64,000 nt of DNA from Stenotrophomonas sp. 364 (GTDB lineage: Bacteria > Pseudomonadota > Gammaproteobacteria > Xanthomonadales > Xanthomonadaceae). Positions 41,059 through 49,606 of this stretch are shown here, in pieces. Numbering within the stretch: the first letter of the stretch is position 1; every line of letters starts with the position of its first letter. The notes below the pieces were generated by a model. That model was not told the origin of the DNA. It saw only the letters and a list, made by a program, of their open reading frames with translations, and did no database searches. The translations under genes were made by a program, and so were the position numbers. The stretch lies in NCBI RefSeq assembly GCF_009832905.1, contig NZ_CP047135.1, forward strand, positions 3,698,001-3,762,000. The letters run 5' to 3'.

Positions 41059-42024
41059 TCACTCGTAATTGCTGAGGGCCAGCGCCAGCAGCGCCTTGGC
41101 CTGTTCGCGCAACATCACCGGTTCGATGATCTCCGCGTCCGAGCCGTAGTGCAGCACGTCCATCAGCAGTTCGCGCGACACGCTGTAGGGGACCTTCAAC
41201 TCGTAGCGGCCGTCGGCCAGGAAGCGCCCCTGCTGCTTGGAATGCCAATGCTCGTCGGCCACCCAGCGCGCGGCCTTGGCGCTGAAGACGATGGTGGCCC
41301 AGCCCTTGGGCGGGCCGGAGAAGATGCCGTAGCTGGCGCCCAGCTGCTCGTCCAGCTCGGTGTCATCCACGTCGCGGGCCACGGTGTCGACCACCCGGGC
41401 CTTGTAGATGCGGTCCACCGCGAAACTGCGCAGGCCTTCGCGGCCGTGGTCCCAGGCATCCAGGTACCAGTTGTCGCGGTAGTGGGTCATGCGCTGCGGC
41501 GACACGGTGCGCTTGGTGGCCTCGTCGGTGGAGCGGGCGCGGTATTCGAACGCCAGCTGCTTGCGCTCCAGCACGGCCGAGGCGACGGCGCGGAAGCTGG
41601 CTTCGTCGAATTTGCGGCCGCGGTGCGGAATCACCCGGACCCGGTCCACCGGCCAGGTGGACACGCCGGCCTGGGCGGCCAGCAGGCCTTCAATGCGCTG
41701 CTGCAGCGGGGCCAGCACCGAGGACAGCACGCCGCCGCCGGTGCGCGCCAGCAGGTGCTGGGACGCCAGCAGCGCGTGCAGCTCTTCGGAACTGAGCCAC
41801 AGCCCGGGCAGCTCGAAGCGGTCGCTTTCGTCGTCCTGGTAGCGGAAGCCGGCCTCCCCGTCGCCCTCCACCGGCGCCATCAGCGCATCGCGCAGGAAGG
41901 CCAGGTCGCGGTAGACGGTGGCGCGGGAACACTCCAGTTTTTCCTGCAGGGTGGCCACCGTCACCGGGTAGCGGGCGGACTTGAGCAGGCGATGCAGGGC
42001 GTTGATGCGTTCGTATCGGTCCAT
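41059..42024 (-). CDS. WYL-domain (YafY-type) transcriptional regulator
   Basis: A 321-residue regulator. An N-terminal winged helix-turn-helix (DRYERINALHRLLKSARYPVTVATLQEKLECSRATVYRDLAFL, 1-45) precedes a WYL domain with RTVSPQRMTHYRDNWYLDAWDHGREGLRSFAVDRI (about 190-225) and a C-terminal WCX segment. WYL domains often bind nucleic acid or nucleotides and regulate DNA-damage or defense genes. Its targets here are unknown. The start at 42024 gives the HTH at once. It lies 94 bp upstream of the metQ-like gene on the same strand and is divergent from the LolA-like lipoprotein gene. Confidence 0.92.
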   Translation of the reverse strand: MDRYERINALHRLLKSARYPVTVATLQEKLECSRATVYRDLAFLRDALMAPVEGDGEAGFRYQDDESDRFELPGLWLSSEELHALLASQHLLARTGGGVLSSVLAPLQQRIEGLLAAQAGVSTWPVDRVRVIPHRGRKFDEASFRAVASAVLERKQLAFEYRARSTDEATKRTVSPQRMTHYRDNWYLDAWDHGREGLRSFAVDRIYKARVVDTVARDVDDTELDEQLGASYGIFSGPPKGWATIVFSAKAARWVADEHWHSKQQGRFLADGRYELKVPYSVSRELLMDVLHYGSDAEIIEPVMLREQAKALLALALSNYE

Positions 42025-42115
42025 GACCCGATTATGTCCGAGTCGCCGTCGTTGTGGCGGCTTCGGCACCATCTTCGGCTATCGTGGAGCCCCGAAAACC
42101 CCGTTGCCGCCTGTC

Positions 42116-42733
42116 ATGCGCCTGTTACCTGCCCTTGCCGTGCTGTCCCTGCTGCTGTCCGGTTGCGCCCCCGCGCCCGATCCGGCCGCCACCGCGCCGG
42201 CCCCGGCGGCAGGCAACATCCCGGCCGCAGTGGATCCGGTGCAGGCGGTGCTGGGTGCGAGCCAGCGCTTCGGCCAACTGCGCAGCTTCCACGCCAGCCT
42301 GCGCATGCAGGGGCCGCGTGCGGTTGAGGCGACGATGGACTTCGTTGCCCCCGACCGCTACCGGCTGATCACCGATGACGGCCCGCAGCTGATCATCGGC
42401 GACACCTTCTTCCTGCAGCGCGCCGGCGAGGTCCGTCAGGTGCCGGTGCCGCCGGGCCTGCTGGCGCAATGGCGCAACCCGTTGCCGGCGGACGTGGCCC
42501 CGGCCCAGCTGCAGGTGGACGACCTGGGCAGCGATGCCATCGGCGGGCAAGCCGCCCACAAGTACCGGGTGCGCCATGCCACCGCCGCGCCGGACGGAAT
42601 GCTGTACTGGATCAATGCACAGGGCCTGCCGGTGCAGATCGAGCGCCAGGGCCAGACCAAGGGCGAGACGTTCCGGATCACGCTGCGCTTCTCGCGGTTC
42701 GACGACCCGACGCTGCGCATCGATCTTCCCTGA
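42116..42733 (+). CDS. LolA/LppX-like lipoprotein
   Basis: A 205-residue lipoprotein (MRLLPALAVLSLLLSGC, C17) with an Ala/Pro-rich linker. Its beta-rich domain reads like LolA-fold outer-membrane lipoprotein carriers: SFHASLRMQGPRAVEATMDFVAPDRYRLITDDGPQLIIGDTFFLQ, then YWINAQGLPVQIERQGQTKGETFRITLRFSRFDDP. It may carry a lipid or act in lipoprotein trafficking, but LolA itself is soluble, so this is a relative. ATG at 42116 is the only start consistent with the lipobox. Confidence 0.78.
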   Translation: MRLLPALAVLSLLLSGCAPAPDPAATAPAPAAGNIPAAVDPVQAVLGASQRFGQLRSFHASLRMQGPRAVEATMDFVAPDRYRLITDDGPQLIIGDTFFLQRAGEVRQVPVPPGLLAQWRNPLPADVAPAQLQVDDLGSDAIGGQAAHKYRVRHATAAPDGMLYWINAQGLPVQIERQGQTKGETFRITLRFSRFDDPTLRIDLP

Positions 42734-42852
42734 ACAGGCCGTTCGACCGAACCCCGCCTAAAGCGGCGGCAGATGGCGGGAATTGCGCGCTGGATGCATC
42801 AAGTATCATCCCCCGTTGCCCGTCCCCCACTGGTTGATCCGGAGAACCGTTG

Positions 42853-43629
42853 ATGTCCCTGCGCGTCTCGTTGCTTGTTCCCCTGCTGTTGTGCGCCCCG
42901 GCGGCGTTCGCCCAGGACACCACCGATCCGGCTGCGATGACCTCGCCATGGAGCGGCAGCGGCGGTGAGCTGGGCTTCGCCTCGGCCCGGGGCAACAGCA
43001 ACACCGAAAGTGCCAACGGCCGCCTGCGCCTGCGCTATACCGATGACGACTGGGTGCACAGCATGGACCTGTTCGGCCTGCGCTCGCGCTCGGAATATGT
43101 CGAAACCGCCGACGATGGCACGGTTACCAAGCGCCGCAACACCACGGCCAACCGCTACACCGGCAGCGCCGGCAGCGCATTGCAGCTGGGCGAGCACCGC
43201 CAGCTGACCGCCACCGTGCGTTACGAACGCGACGACTTCGCCACCTACGACCGCCAGAGCTCGTTCGGTCTGGGTTACGGCACCCGGTTGGTGGAAGGCG
43301 ACCGCTTCTACATGGACGCGCAGATCGGCCCCGGTGTGCGCCGCACGCACAACACCGAAGACGATGAAACCCGCACCGGCCTGATCGGTCGTGGCCTGTT
43401 CGACGTGAAGTACTCGCTGACGCCCAACACCGACCTGGTCAACACGCTGCTGGTGGAGTCTGGCTCGTACAACACCTTCGGCCAGAACGATTTCGGCGTG
43501 TCGGTGAGCATGAACGAACACCTGGCGTTGAAGGCCGGCTGGCAGGCGCGTTACAACAGCGACGTGGCCGAAGACAAGCGCAAGACCGACACCCTGACCA
43601 CCATGAACGTGGTCTACAAATTCAAATGA
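42853..43629 (+). CDS. DUF481 (YdiY-like) outer-membrane protein
   Basis: A 258-residue secreted beta-barrel-like protein: signal peptide to AFAQ, then repeated amphipathic strands typical of DUF481 (SGGELGFASARGNSNTESANGRLRLRYTDDDWVHSMDLFGLRSRSE; NRYTGSAGSALQLGEHRQLTATVRYERDD) and a C-terminal strand ending VVYKFK. Function is unknown in the family. ATG at 42853 is used; the TTG directly before it is ignored. A SMAG palindrome follows at 43658. Confidence 0.88.
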   Translation: MSLRVSLLVPLLLCAPAAFAQDTTDPAAMTSPWSGSGGELGFASARGNSNTESANGRLRLRYTDDDWVHSMDLFGLRSRSEYVETADDGTVTKRRNTTANRYTGSAGSALQLGEHRQLTATVRYERDDFATYDRQSSFGLGYGTRLVEGDRFYMDAQIGPGVRRTHNTEDDETRTGLIGRGLFDVKYSLTPNTDLVNTLLVESGSYNTFGQNDFGVSVSMNEHLALKAGWQARYNSDVAEDKRKTDTLTTMNVVYKFK

Positions 43630-43657
43630 TGATGTCCCGGATCGGCTCTACCGCCGG

Positions 43658-43680
43658 GTAGAGCCGACCGTTGGTCGGCT
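43658..43680 (+). repeat. SMAG palindrome
   Basis: GTAG then AGCCGACC-GTT-GGTCGGCT, between the convergent DUF481 and hemC genes. A fragment GGCTCTAC about 15 bp earlier looks like the remnant of an inverted partner. Confidence 0.93.
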
Positions 43681-43702
43681 GCCCGACACCCCGGCAACGC
43701 GG

Positions 43703-44614
43703 CTAAACGGCCAACAATTCCCCTGCCCCACCGGCCAGCAACCCGGCCGCCACCTGCCGGCCCAGCGCATCCGGATCACGGCCCGGGCCGCGCGCTTCCG
43801 CACGCACCAGGCGGCCATCGGCCACGCCGCCGACCAGCCCCTGCAGGAACAGATCCTCGCCTTCCCACTGCGCGAATCCGGCCACCGGCACGTGGCAGCT
43901 GCCATGCAGCGCACAGTTCATGGCGCGCTCGGCTTCGACACAGGCACGCGTACGCGGATCGTCGAGCGCGGCGAACAACGCCATCACCCGGGCATCTTCG
44001 CCATTGCATTCCACCGTCACCGCGCCCTGCGCGGGGGCCGGCAACCACGTCGGTGCGTTCAAGCGGGCCACGATGCGCCCGCCCAGGCCCAGCCGCTCCA
44101 GCCCGGCCACCGCCAACACGATGGCGTCGTAGCCGCCGTTGTCGAGCTTGGCCAGGCGCGTGTTGACGTTGCCCCGCAGGTCCACCAGTTCCAGGTCCGG
44201 GCGCAGCGCGCGCAGCTGGGCCTGGCGGCGCAGCGACGAGGTGCCCACGCGCGCGCCGATCGGCAGTGCGTCCACCGAGGCATAGAGATTGGAGATGAAG
44301 CCGTCGGCCGGATCGTGGCGGGTCAGCATGGCCGGCAGCGCGAACGGGGCGTCCAGTTCCATCGGCACGTCCTTGAGCGAGTGCACCGCGCAATCGGCGT
44401 CGCCGCGCAGCATCGCCAGCTCCAGCTCCTTCAGGAACAGTCCCTTGCCGCCGATGGCGGCCAGCGAACGGTCGAGCACTTCATCGCCCCGGGTGCTCAT
44501 CGGCACCAGCACCACGTCCAGCCCGGGGTGTACCTGGCGCAGGCGGTCGGCAACGTGTTCGCTCTGCCACAGGGCAAGCGGGCTCTTTCGGGTGGCGATG
44601 CGCAGGGTTGTCAT
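43703..44614 (-). CDS. hemC: Porphobilinogen deaminase (hydroxymethylbilane synthase)
   Basis: A 303-residue cytoplasmic enzyme joining four porphobilinogens into hydroxymethylbilane for heme and cobalamin synthesis. It starts [22 protein letters not shown] and contains the catalytic aspartate region in VHSLKDVPM and the arginine-rich [11 protein letters not shown]. The dipyrromethane-cofactor cysteine is C240 in [10 protein letters not shown]. The start at 44614 gives family length. It lies downstream of algR on the same strand, matching the fimS/algZ-algR-hemC order of pseudomonads. Confidence 0.98.
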   Translation of the reverse strand: MTTLRIATRKSPLALWQSEHVADRLRQVHPGLDVVLVPMSTRGDEVLDRSLAAIGGKGLFLKELELAMLRGDADCAVHSLKDVPMELDAPFALPAMLTRHDPADGFISNLYASVDALPIGARVGTSSLRRQAQLRALRPDLELVDLRGNVNTRLAKLDNGGYDAIVLAVAGLERLGLGGRIVARLNAPTWLPAPAQGAVTVECNGEDARVMALFAALDDPRTRACVEAERAMNCALHGSCHVPVAGFAQWEGEDLFLQGLVGGVADGRLVRAEARGPGRDPDALGRQVAAGLLAGGAGELLAV

Positions 44615-44681
44615 GCCGCCATTATCCGCGCAGCAGGGCGTATCGGCCAACGGCGGCATGCTTCGCTGCGCGGGCAGCGGC

Positions 44682-44706
44682 GTATCGACCAACGGTCGAT
44701 ACCTAC
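44682..44706 (-). repeat. SMAG variant palindrome overlapping the algR stop codon
   Basis: GTATCGACC-AAC-GGTCGATAC followed by CTAC (44703-44706). On the minus strand this is GTAG plus a 9-bp stem; the TAG of the tag is the algR stop codon. Confidence 0.9.
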
Positions 44707-45425
44707 AGGAGATCCTGCTTGATGCTGGCCACGCAGCGCCGGCTGACCTCCAGCGGGGCTTTGCCATGGCGCAGCACGGCCTGGACCTGGCCTGCGCCAT
44801 TTCGTCGCAGCTCAAGCAGCTCGTGGCGGGCCACCAGGCAGTTGCGGTGGATGCGCACGAACCGGCCGACGAATTCCTCTTCCAGCGACTTCAGCGATTC
44901 CTCGATGAGGTCTTCGCCGCGTGCGTGGTGCACCACCACGTACTTCTCTTCGGCCTGCAGGTAGTGGATGTCCTCAATCGGAATCAGCCGCAGGCTGCCG
45001 CGCAGGCGCGCGCACAACAGGGTGCGGGCCTGCTGGCTGGGCGTGCCGGGATGTCCGCTGCGCCCGGCCAGGAAGGTGCGCGCACGTTCCAGCGCGGCGG
45101 CCAGCCGCTCGGGGCGCACAGGCTTCATCAGGTAATCGATGGCGGCGGCCTCGAACGCCGACAGCGCGTGGGCGTCGTAGGCGGTGCAGAACACCACCGC
45201 CGGGCGCGGGTCGAAGGTGGCCAGGTGACGGGCCGCTTCCAGGCCGTCCAGGCCGGGCATGGCGATGTCCAGCAGCACCAGGTCCGGCTGCAGCGCGGCG
45301 CAGGCATGCAATGCCTGCTCGCCGTTCTCGGCCTCGGCCACCACCTCCACCCCGGGCTGTTCGGCCAGCAGGCTGCGCAGGCGCTCGCGGGCCAGCGGCT
45401 CGTCGTCGGCAATGACCACCTTCAA
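44703..45425 (-). CDS. algR: AlgR/LytTR-family response regulator
   Basis: A 240-residue two-domain regulator. The receiver (1-120) has D7/D8, phospho-acceptor D53 ([10 protein letters not shown]) and K109 (YLMKPVR). A LytTR DNA-binding domain (about 135-235) has [20 protein letters not shown] and [13 protein letters not shown]. In Pseudomonas AlgR controls alginate, type IV pili and virulence. TTG at 45425 is chosen as start because GAGGAA lies 6 nt upstream and the receiver begins immediately. The stop codon is provided by a SMAG tag. It lies just downstream of the algZ-like kinase (gap of 10 bp). Confidence 0.93.
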   Translation of the reverse strand: MKVVIADDEPLARERLRSLLAEQPGVEVVAEAENGEQALHACAALQPDLVLLDIAMPGLDGLEAARHLATFDPRPAVVFCTAYDAHALSAFEAAAIDYLMKPVRPERLAAALERARTFLAGRSGHPGTPSQQARTLLCARLRGSLRLIPIEDIHYLQAEEKYVVVHHARGEDLIEESLKSLEEEFVGRFVRIHRNCLVARHELLELRRNGAGQVQAVLRHGKAPLEVSRRCVASIKQDLL

Positions 45426-45435
45426 GGCTGTTTCC

Positions 45436-46482
45436 TCAGGGCACCGGAACGGTGATGTCGCACGCATAGTAGCCGTCGCTCCATGCCCCCGTCATCCGGG
45501 CCGCGGGGCCAAAGCGCCATGCCAGCCGGTGGGCGATGCTGCGCTGCGCGTGACCCGCGCCCTGGGTCAGCGGCAGCGCGCGACCCTGCGGGTCCGGCGC
45601 GGGGTTGTGTACCCGGATACGCAGCTGGCCGTCCACGCACGACAGCGCGATGACAATGGTGCCGCCCCCCGGCAGCCGCGAGATGCCATGCAGCACGGCG
45701 TTTTCCACCAGCGGCTGCAGCACCAGCGGCGGCATCGGCAACGACCAGGGCAAGGGTTCGTCGCGCTGCCACTGCACCTGCAGGCGTTCGCCCAGGCGCA
45801 GCGATTCGATCGACAGGTAACGCTCGGCCAGTTCGCACTCGGCCTGCAGGGTGGAGTCGCCCTCGCCCGCGCCAAGCGCCGCGCGGAACAGGTCGGACAG
45901 GTCCAGCACGGCGCGCTCGGCCACCACCGGGTCGCGGCGCACCAGGCTGGCGATCAGGTTCATGCTGTTGAACAGGAAGTGCGGGCGGATCCGCGCCTGC
46001 AGCGCGTCGGCCTGGGCGCGCGCGTTGGCCACCACCTGCGCGGCCCAGCGGTCGCTGACATAGAAGTAGCGCAGCGCCAGCGCCACGATCAGGGCGGTCA
46101 TGGTGGCGCTGCCCAGGGTGAAGCGCCAGAACCCGATGTGCCGCGCGAAGCCCCCGGCATCGAGCACGCCGTACAGGCCGTGCACGATGCCGGCGCAGAC
46201 GGCGGCAATCAGCACGGTCATGGCCACCGCCAGCGCCGTGCCGGCCGCTTCAGGCAACCGCGACAGCGCGGTGCGTGCCGCGCACAGGCACACCGTCACC
46301 GCCAGCGACAACCACAGCGCAAAGCCGCTGGCCGACAGGAAATCCGACACGCTCCAATGGCGGCTGCCATCGGGCGCCAACGCCACCACCACCACCACCA
46401 GCTCGGCCAGGCCGAGCATCGCCGCCAGCCGCGGCAACCGGCACAGCTCGGGCAACCACGGCTGCTGGCGCGGGTCGGTCAT
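45436..46482 (-). CDS. algZ: AlgZ/FimS-like LytS-type sensor kinase
   Basis: A 348-residue membrane protein with four to five N-terminal helices (about 18-37, 48-70, 78-105 and 120-140) and a cytoplasmic His_kinase domain. The phospho-site region ARIRPHFLFNSMNLIASLVRRDP (about 163-185) is characteristic of this unorthodox class, followed by an HATPase domain with LQPLVENAVLHGISRLPGG. It pairs with algR immediately downstream. It starts at ATG 46482, 3 bp after the esterase stop. Confidence 0.92.
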   Translation of the reverse strand: MTDPRQQPWLPELCRLPRLAAMLGLAELVVVVVALAPDGSRHWSVSDFLSASGFALWLSLAVTVCLCAARTALSRLPEAAGTALAVAMTVLIAAVCAGIVHGLYGVLDAGGFARHIGFWRFTLGSATMTALIVALALRYFYVSDRWAAQVVANARAQADALQARIRPHFLFNSMNLIASLVRRDPVVAERAVLDLSDLFRAALGAGEGDSTLQAECELAERYLSIESLRLGERLQVQWQRDEPLPWSLPMPPLVLQPLVENAVLHGISRLPGGGTIVIALSCVDGQLRIRVHNPAPDPQGRALPLTQGAGHAQRSIAHRLAWRFGPAARMTGAWSDGYYACDITVPVP

Positions 46483-46485
46483 GGC

Positions 46486-47151
46486 TCAGGCGGCCCGGAA
46501 CCGTGCGTCCAGCCAGTCGCCCAGCGCCTCCAGTTCCTCGGCGCAGACCTGGTGGGCCATCGGGTAGGAGTGCCACTCCAGCGGGAAACCGAGGTCCTTC
46601 AGGGTCTGCGCGGTGTGCGCGGCGATCGCCTGCGGAATCACCGGGTCCTGCACGCCGTGGGCCATGAACACCGGCGGCCGGATGCCGTCAGGGGCACGCT
46701 GGGCGGCAGCGGTCTCCGGGTCGGGCAGGTAGGTGGACAGCGCGATCAGGCCACCGATCGGGCGGCTGCGGCGCAGCACCGCGCTCAGGATCACCGCCCC
46801 GCCCTGCGAGAACCCGGCCAGCAGGATGCGCTCGGCCGGAATGCCGGCGGCCACCTGCTGGTCGATCAGGGTATCCAGCGCCTGCACCGACGCCGCCACG
46901 CCGGCGGCGTCGGCACGCGAGCGGAAGTCCATGCTGACGATGTCGTACCAGGCGCGCATCGGCACGCCGTTGTTGATCGTGATCGGCTGTACCGGCGCAT
47001 GCGGGAACACGAAGCGGATGGCCGGCCAGTGCGGGCGCAGCAGCTCGGGCACGATGGGGGCGAAGTCGTTGCCGTCGGCACCCAGGCCGTGCAGCCAGAG
47101 CACCGCCCATTGCGGGTCGGTACCGGTTTCGTTGATGACGCTGTCCAGCAT
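46486..47151 (-). CDS. Carboxylesterase/acyl-protein thioesterase-like hydrolase
   Basis: A 221-residue alpha/beta hydrolase of the phospholipase/carboxylesterase (EstB/APT1) family. Its motifs are LHGLGADGNDF (oxyanion region), the nucleophile elbow GFSQGG with S115, the Asp in HGVQDPVIP (about 169) and His in MAHQV. It should hydrolyse short-chain esters or thioesters. The gene ends 3 bp before algZ on the same strand, so it may be the first gene of that operon. Confidence 0.92.
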   Translation of the reverse strand: MLDSVINETGTDPQWAVLWLHGLGADGNDFAPIVPELLRPHWPAIRFVFPHAPVQPITINNGVPMRAWYDIVSMDFRSRADAAGVAASVQALDTLIDQQVAAGIPAERILLAGFSQGGAVILSAVLRRSRPIGGLIALSTYLPDPETAAAQRAPDGIRPPVFMAHGVQDPVIPQAIAAHTAQTLKDLGFPLEWHSYPMAHQVCAEELEALGDWLDARFRAA

Positions 47152-47193
47152 GGTGCGGCTCCACTACGGTCGAACCGCATTATGCCGCGCCGC

Positions 47194-49101
47194 TCAGCCC
47201 AGCGCCTTGGCATCGGCCGCGGCCTTGCGCAGCTCCGCCGCGCGCACCAGCACCTTGGGCGGTGCGGTTTCCTCGGGAATCTCCATCAGCCGCAACCGAT
47301 GCATGAGCGTGCCGGCACTGCGCGAGGAGGTCAGCGCCACCACCGGAATGGCCAGCACCATGCCCACCACCACCGGGGCCATCCATGCCGCCAGCGACGG
47401 CGACACGGCATAGGCCAGGATGCCCATGAACAGCCCGAACACGCTCAGCCCGCCATAGCCGCGGATGAGGGCCGGCCAGGAGATGCCGCCGTCGTCGCGT
47501 TGCTGCGCATCCCAACCCGAATCCTTGCCGGCCAGCACCTCGGCCACGCCGCGTGACTGCACGTACATCACCACCGGTGCCATCAGCGCGGCCAGCAGGG
47601 TTTCCAGCAGCATCGACAGCAGTGCGCGGATGCCACCGCCACAGCCACGGCGCTCCACCCGGTCCAGCAGCATGGCCACGTAGCCCAGCACCTTGGGGGT
47701 AAGCAGCACCACCATGGTGATGGCGAACATGCGGATCACCTTCTCTTCGTCCTGGTGGCGCCAGTACAGGCTCGGCGACAGGTGCAGCACTTCGTTGAAA
47801 TCGATGCCGCCCTGGAACAGCGGAATGGCGATACCGACCAGCATCAACATGCCCCACATCGGCGCGGTGAAGTAGTGGCCGATGCCGATCATCATGTGCA
47901 TGCGGCTGACCCAGTGCAGGCCCTTGGAGCCCACCACCTTGGCATGCTGCAGGTTGCCCTGGCACCAGCGCCGGTCACGGACCAGCATGTCGGTGAGGGT
48001 GGGCGGGCCCTCTTCATAGCTGCCCTTGAGGTAGGGCACCATGTGCGTGGCCCAGCCGCCGCGACGCATCAGCGCCGCTTCGACGAAATCATGGCTGAGC
48101 ACGTGGCCGCCGAACGGCTCGCGCCCGGGCAATGCGGGCAGGCCGGCGTTCTCGGCGAAGGCCTGGGTGCGGATGATGGCGTTGTGGCCCCAGTAGTTGC
48201 TTTCCGCGCCATGCCACCAGGCCACGCCGCGGCCGATCACCGGGCCGTACACGCGCCCGCCGAACTGCTGCATGCGCGCAAACAGCGTGCGTCCGCCGAT
48301 CACCGCCGGCAGGGTCTGGATCAGGCCAACGTCGGGGTTGTGTTCCATGCCCGCCACCAGGCGCACGATGGTGTCGCCGGTCATCAGGCTGTCGGCGTCC
48401 AGGATCAGCATCTGCGGGTAGCCACCGCCGAAGCGGCGCACCCAGTCGGCGATGTTGCCGGCCTTGCGCCCGCTGTTGTCGCCGCGCCGCCGGTAGAACA
48501 GGCGGTCGTGTCCGCCCACGGCATCGCACAACGCAGCGAACGCCTGCTCCTCGGCCACGCCGATGTCCTCGCGGCGGGTGTCACTGAGCACGAAGAAATC
48601 GAACTGCGCCAGCTGCCCGGTGTCGGCCACCGATTCGTAGATGGCCTGCAGGCCGGCCAGCAGCCGGCGCGGGTCTTCGTTGTAGGTAGGCATCAGCAGC
48701 GCAGTGCGGGTATGGACCACCGGCAACGGCTGGTCCGGGTCGATGCCGAGCTTGTAACCCCGGTCGAACACGGCGGTGAGGAAGCCGGCCACCGCGCCGG
48801 AGAACGACAGCGCGATCCACGCGAACAGGGCCACGAACAGCACCAGCAGGCAGGCCTCGAGCACGCTGATGCCATTCATGGCCAGCACCTTCCACATCAT
48901 CACGGTCGCGGCGAGGGTCATCGCCCCCGTGCCGCCCAGGATATAGAAGCGTCGCAACGCCATCAGCCGTGGCGCAGTGCGTTGCCGCGGCACCTGCAGC
49001 CGCCCTTCCTTGAAGGACTGCTCGGGCATCGACATCGGGGCTTCGGCGGGCAGGATCGCCTGCCCGGCATCGGCCACGTGCATGACGGACTGCACACTCA
49101 T
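47194..49101 (-). CDS. opgH: Glucans biosynthesis glucosyltransferase H
   Basis: A 635-residue inner-membrane glycosyltransferase that makes the beta-1,2-glucan backbone of osmoregulated periplasmic glucans from UDP-glucose (MdoH; HrpM in plant pathogens). Two N-terminal helices (about 50-72 and 82-105) precede a cytoplasmic GT2 domain with [17 protein letters not shown] (the D-x-D metal site) and [11 protein letters not shown] (a QxxRW-like motif). Several C-terminal membrane helices follow. The start at 49101 has AGGGG 5 nt upstream. opgG, its usual partner, is not adjacent, so the glucan operon is split. Confidence 0.95.
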   Translation of the reverse strand: MSVQSVMHVADAGQAILPAEAPMSMPEQSFKEGRLQVPRQRTAPRLMALRRFYILGGTGAMTLAATVMMWKVLAMNGISVLEACLLVLFVALFAWIALSFSGAVAGFLTAVFDRGYKLGIDPDQPLPVVHTRTALLMPTYNEDPRRLLAGLQAIYESVADTGQLAQFDFFVLSDTRREDIGVAEEQAFAALCDAVGGHDRLFYRRRGDNSGRKAGNIADWVRRFGGGYPQMLILDADSLMTGDTIVRLVAGMEHNPDVGLIQTLPAVIGGRTLFARMQQFGGRVYGPVIGRGVAWWHGAESNYWGHNAIIRTQAFAENAGLPALPGREPFGGHVLSHDFVEAALMRRGGWATHMVPYLKGSYEEGPPTLTDMLVRDRRWCQGNLQHAKVVGSKGLHWVSRMHMMIGIGHYFTAPMWGMLMLVGIAIPLFQGGIDFNEVLHLSPSLYWRHQDEEKVIRMFAITMVVLLTPKVLGYVAMLLDRVERRGCGGGIRALLSMLLETLLAALMAPVVMYVQSRGVAEVLAGKDSGWDAQQRDDGGISWPALIRGYGGLSVFGLFMGILAYAVSPSLAAWMAPVVVGMVLAIPVVALTSSRSAGTLMHRLRLMEIPEETAPPKVLVRAAELRKAAADAKALG

Positions 49102-49432
49102 CGGCGGCGCCCCTGCGTGGGTGATGGCAGGCCGGGCGTGCCCGGTGCGGAGAGGGTCATCCAGATCTCGACACGCCCAGCGGCGTGCTTGCATTCTGCC
49201 TGCGCGGAGCCGTGGCCGGCACGCAGCTGTTGTCTGTCACTACCGGAACCCACGAACTCTCCACCGTACCGAGACGAAAAATGCGGCTCAGCATAGGGGG
49301 GCAAATGTAAGCCGGGTGCGAAAGTTCTTTCCTTGATTTCTCCCCATTCAGCAAGATCGGGCCAAGGCATCCACAGGCGCGGTGCGACAGAACGCCGCAG
49401 GCCTTATGGCACAGGGCTCTCCCCATTCATTT

Positions 49433-49459
49433 TGTAAACGGTTATCATTACGTTAACCA
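49433..49459. promoter_or_regulatory. TGTAAACGGTTATCA element upstream of the TonB receptor
   Basis: The 505-bp gap between opgH and the receptor gene contains no convincing ORF. The only marked feature is the AT-rich TGTAAACGGTTATCATTACG followed by TTAACC, partly palindromic (GGTTA...TTAACC). It resembles the TGTAAGCGTTTACA site at 52045 and could be a LacI-type operator or a degenerate Fur site. TATCAT inside it is a possible -10. Confidence 0.45.
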
Positions 49460-49606
49460 GGCAGGCATGCGTTACCGCACTACCCACCCAGACGCGTCGG
49501 CCCCCCGCCGTGCGCAGTCCCTCCGGTCGGGTTGCCTGCTTCGTCGTGCTGTCTTCGCGAGTCGCTTCCCGGTCGGGTACTCCTTACCCCTCCATGGAAG
49601 ACCCTC

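Noticed and set aside
45259-47556. A 765-residue plus-strand frame opposite algR, algZ, the esterase and opgH
   Set aside because: It spans four well-supported minus-strand genes and has His/Gln/Arg-rich low-complexity text.
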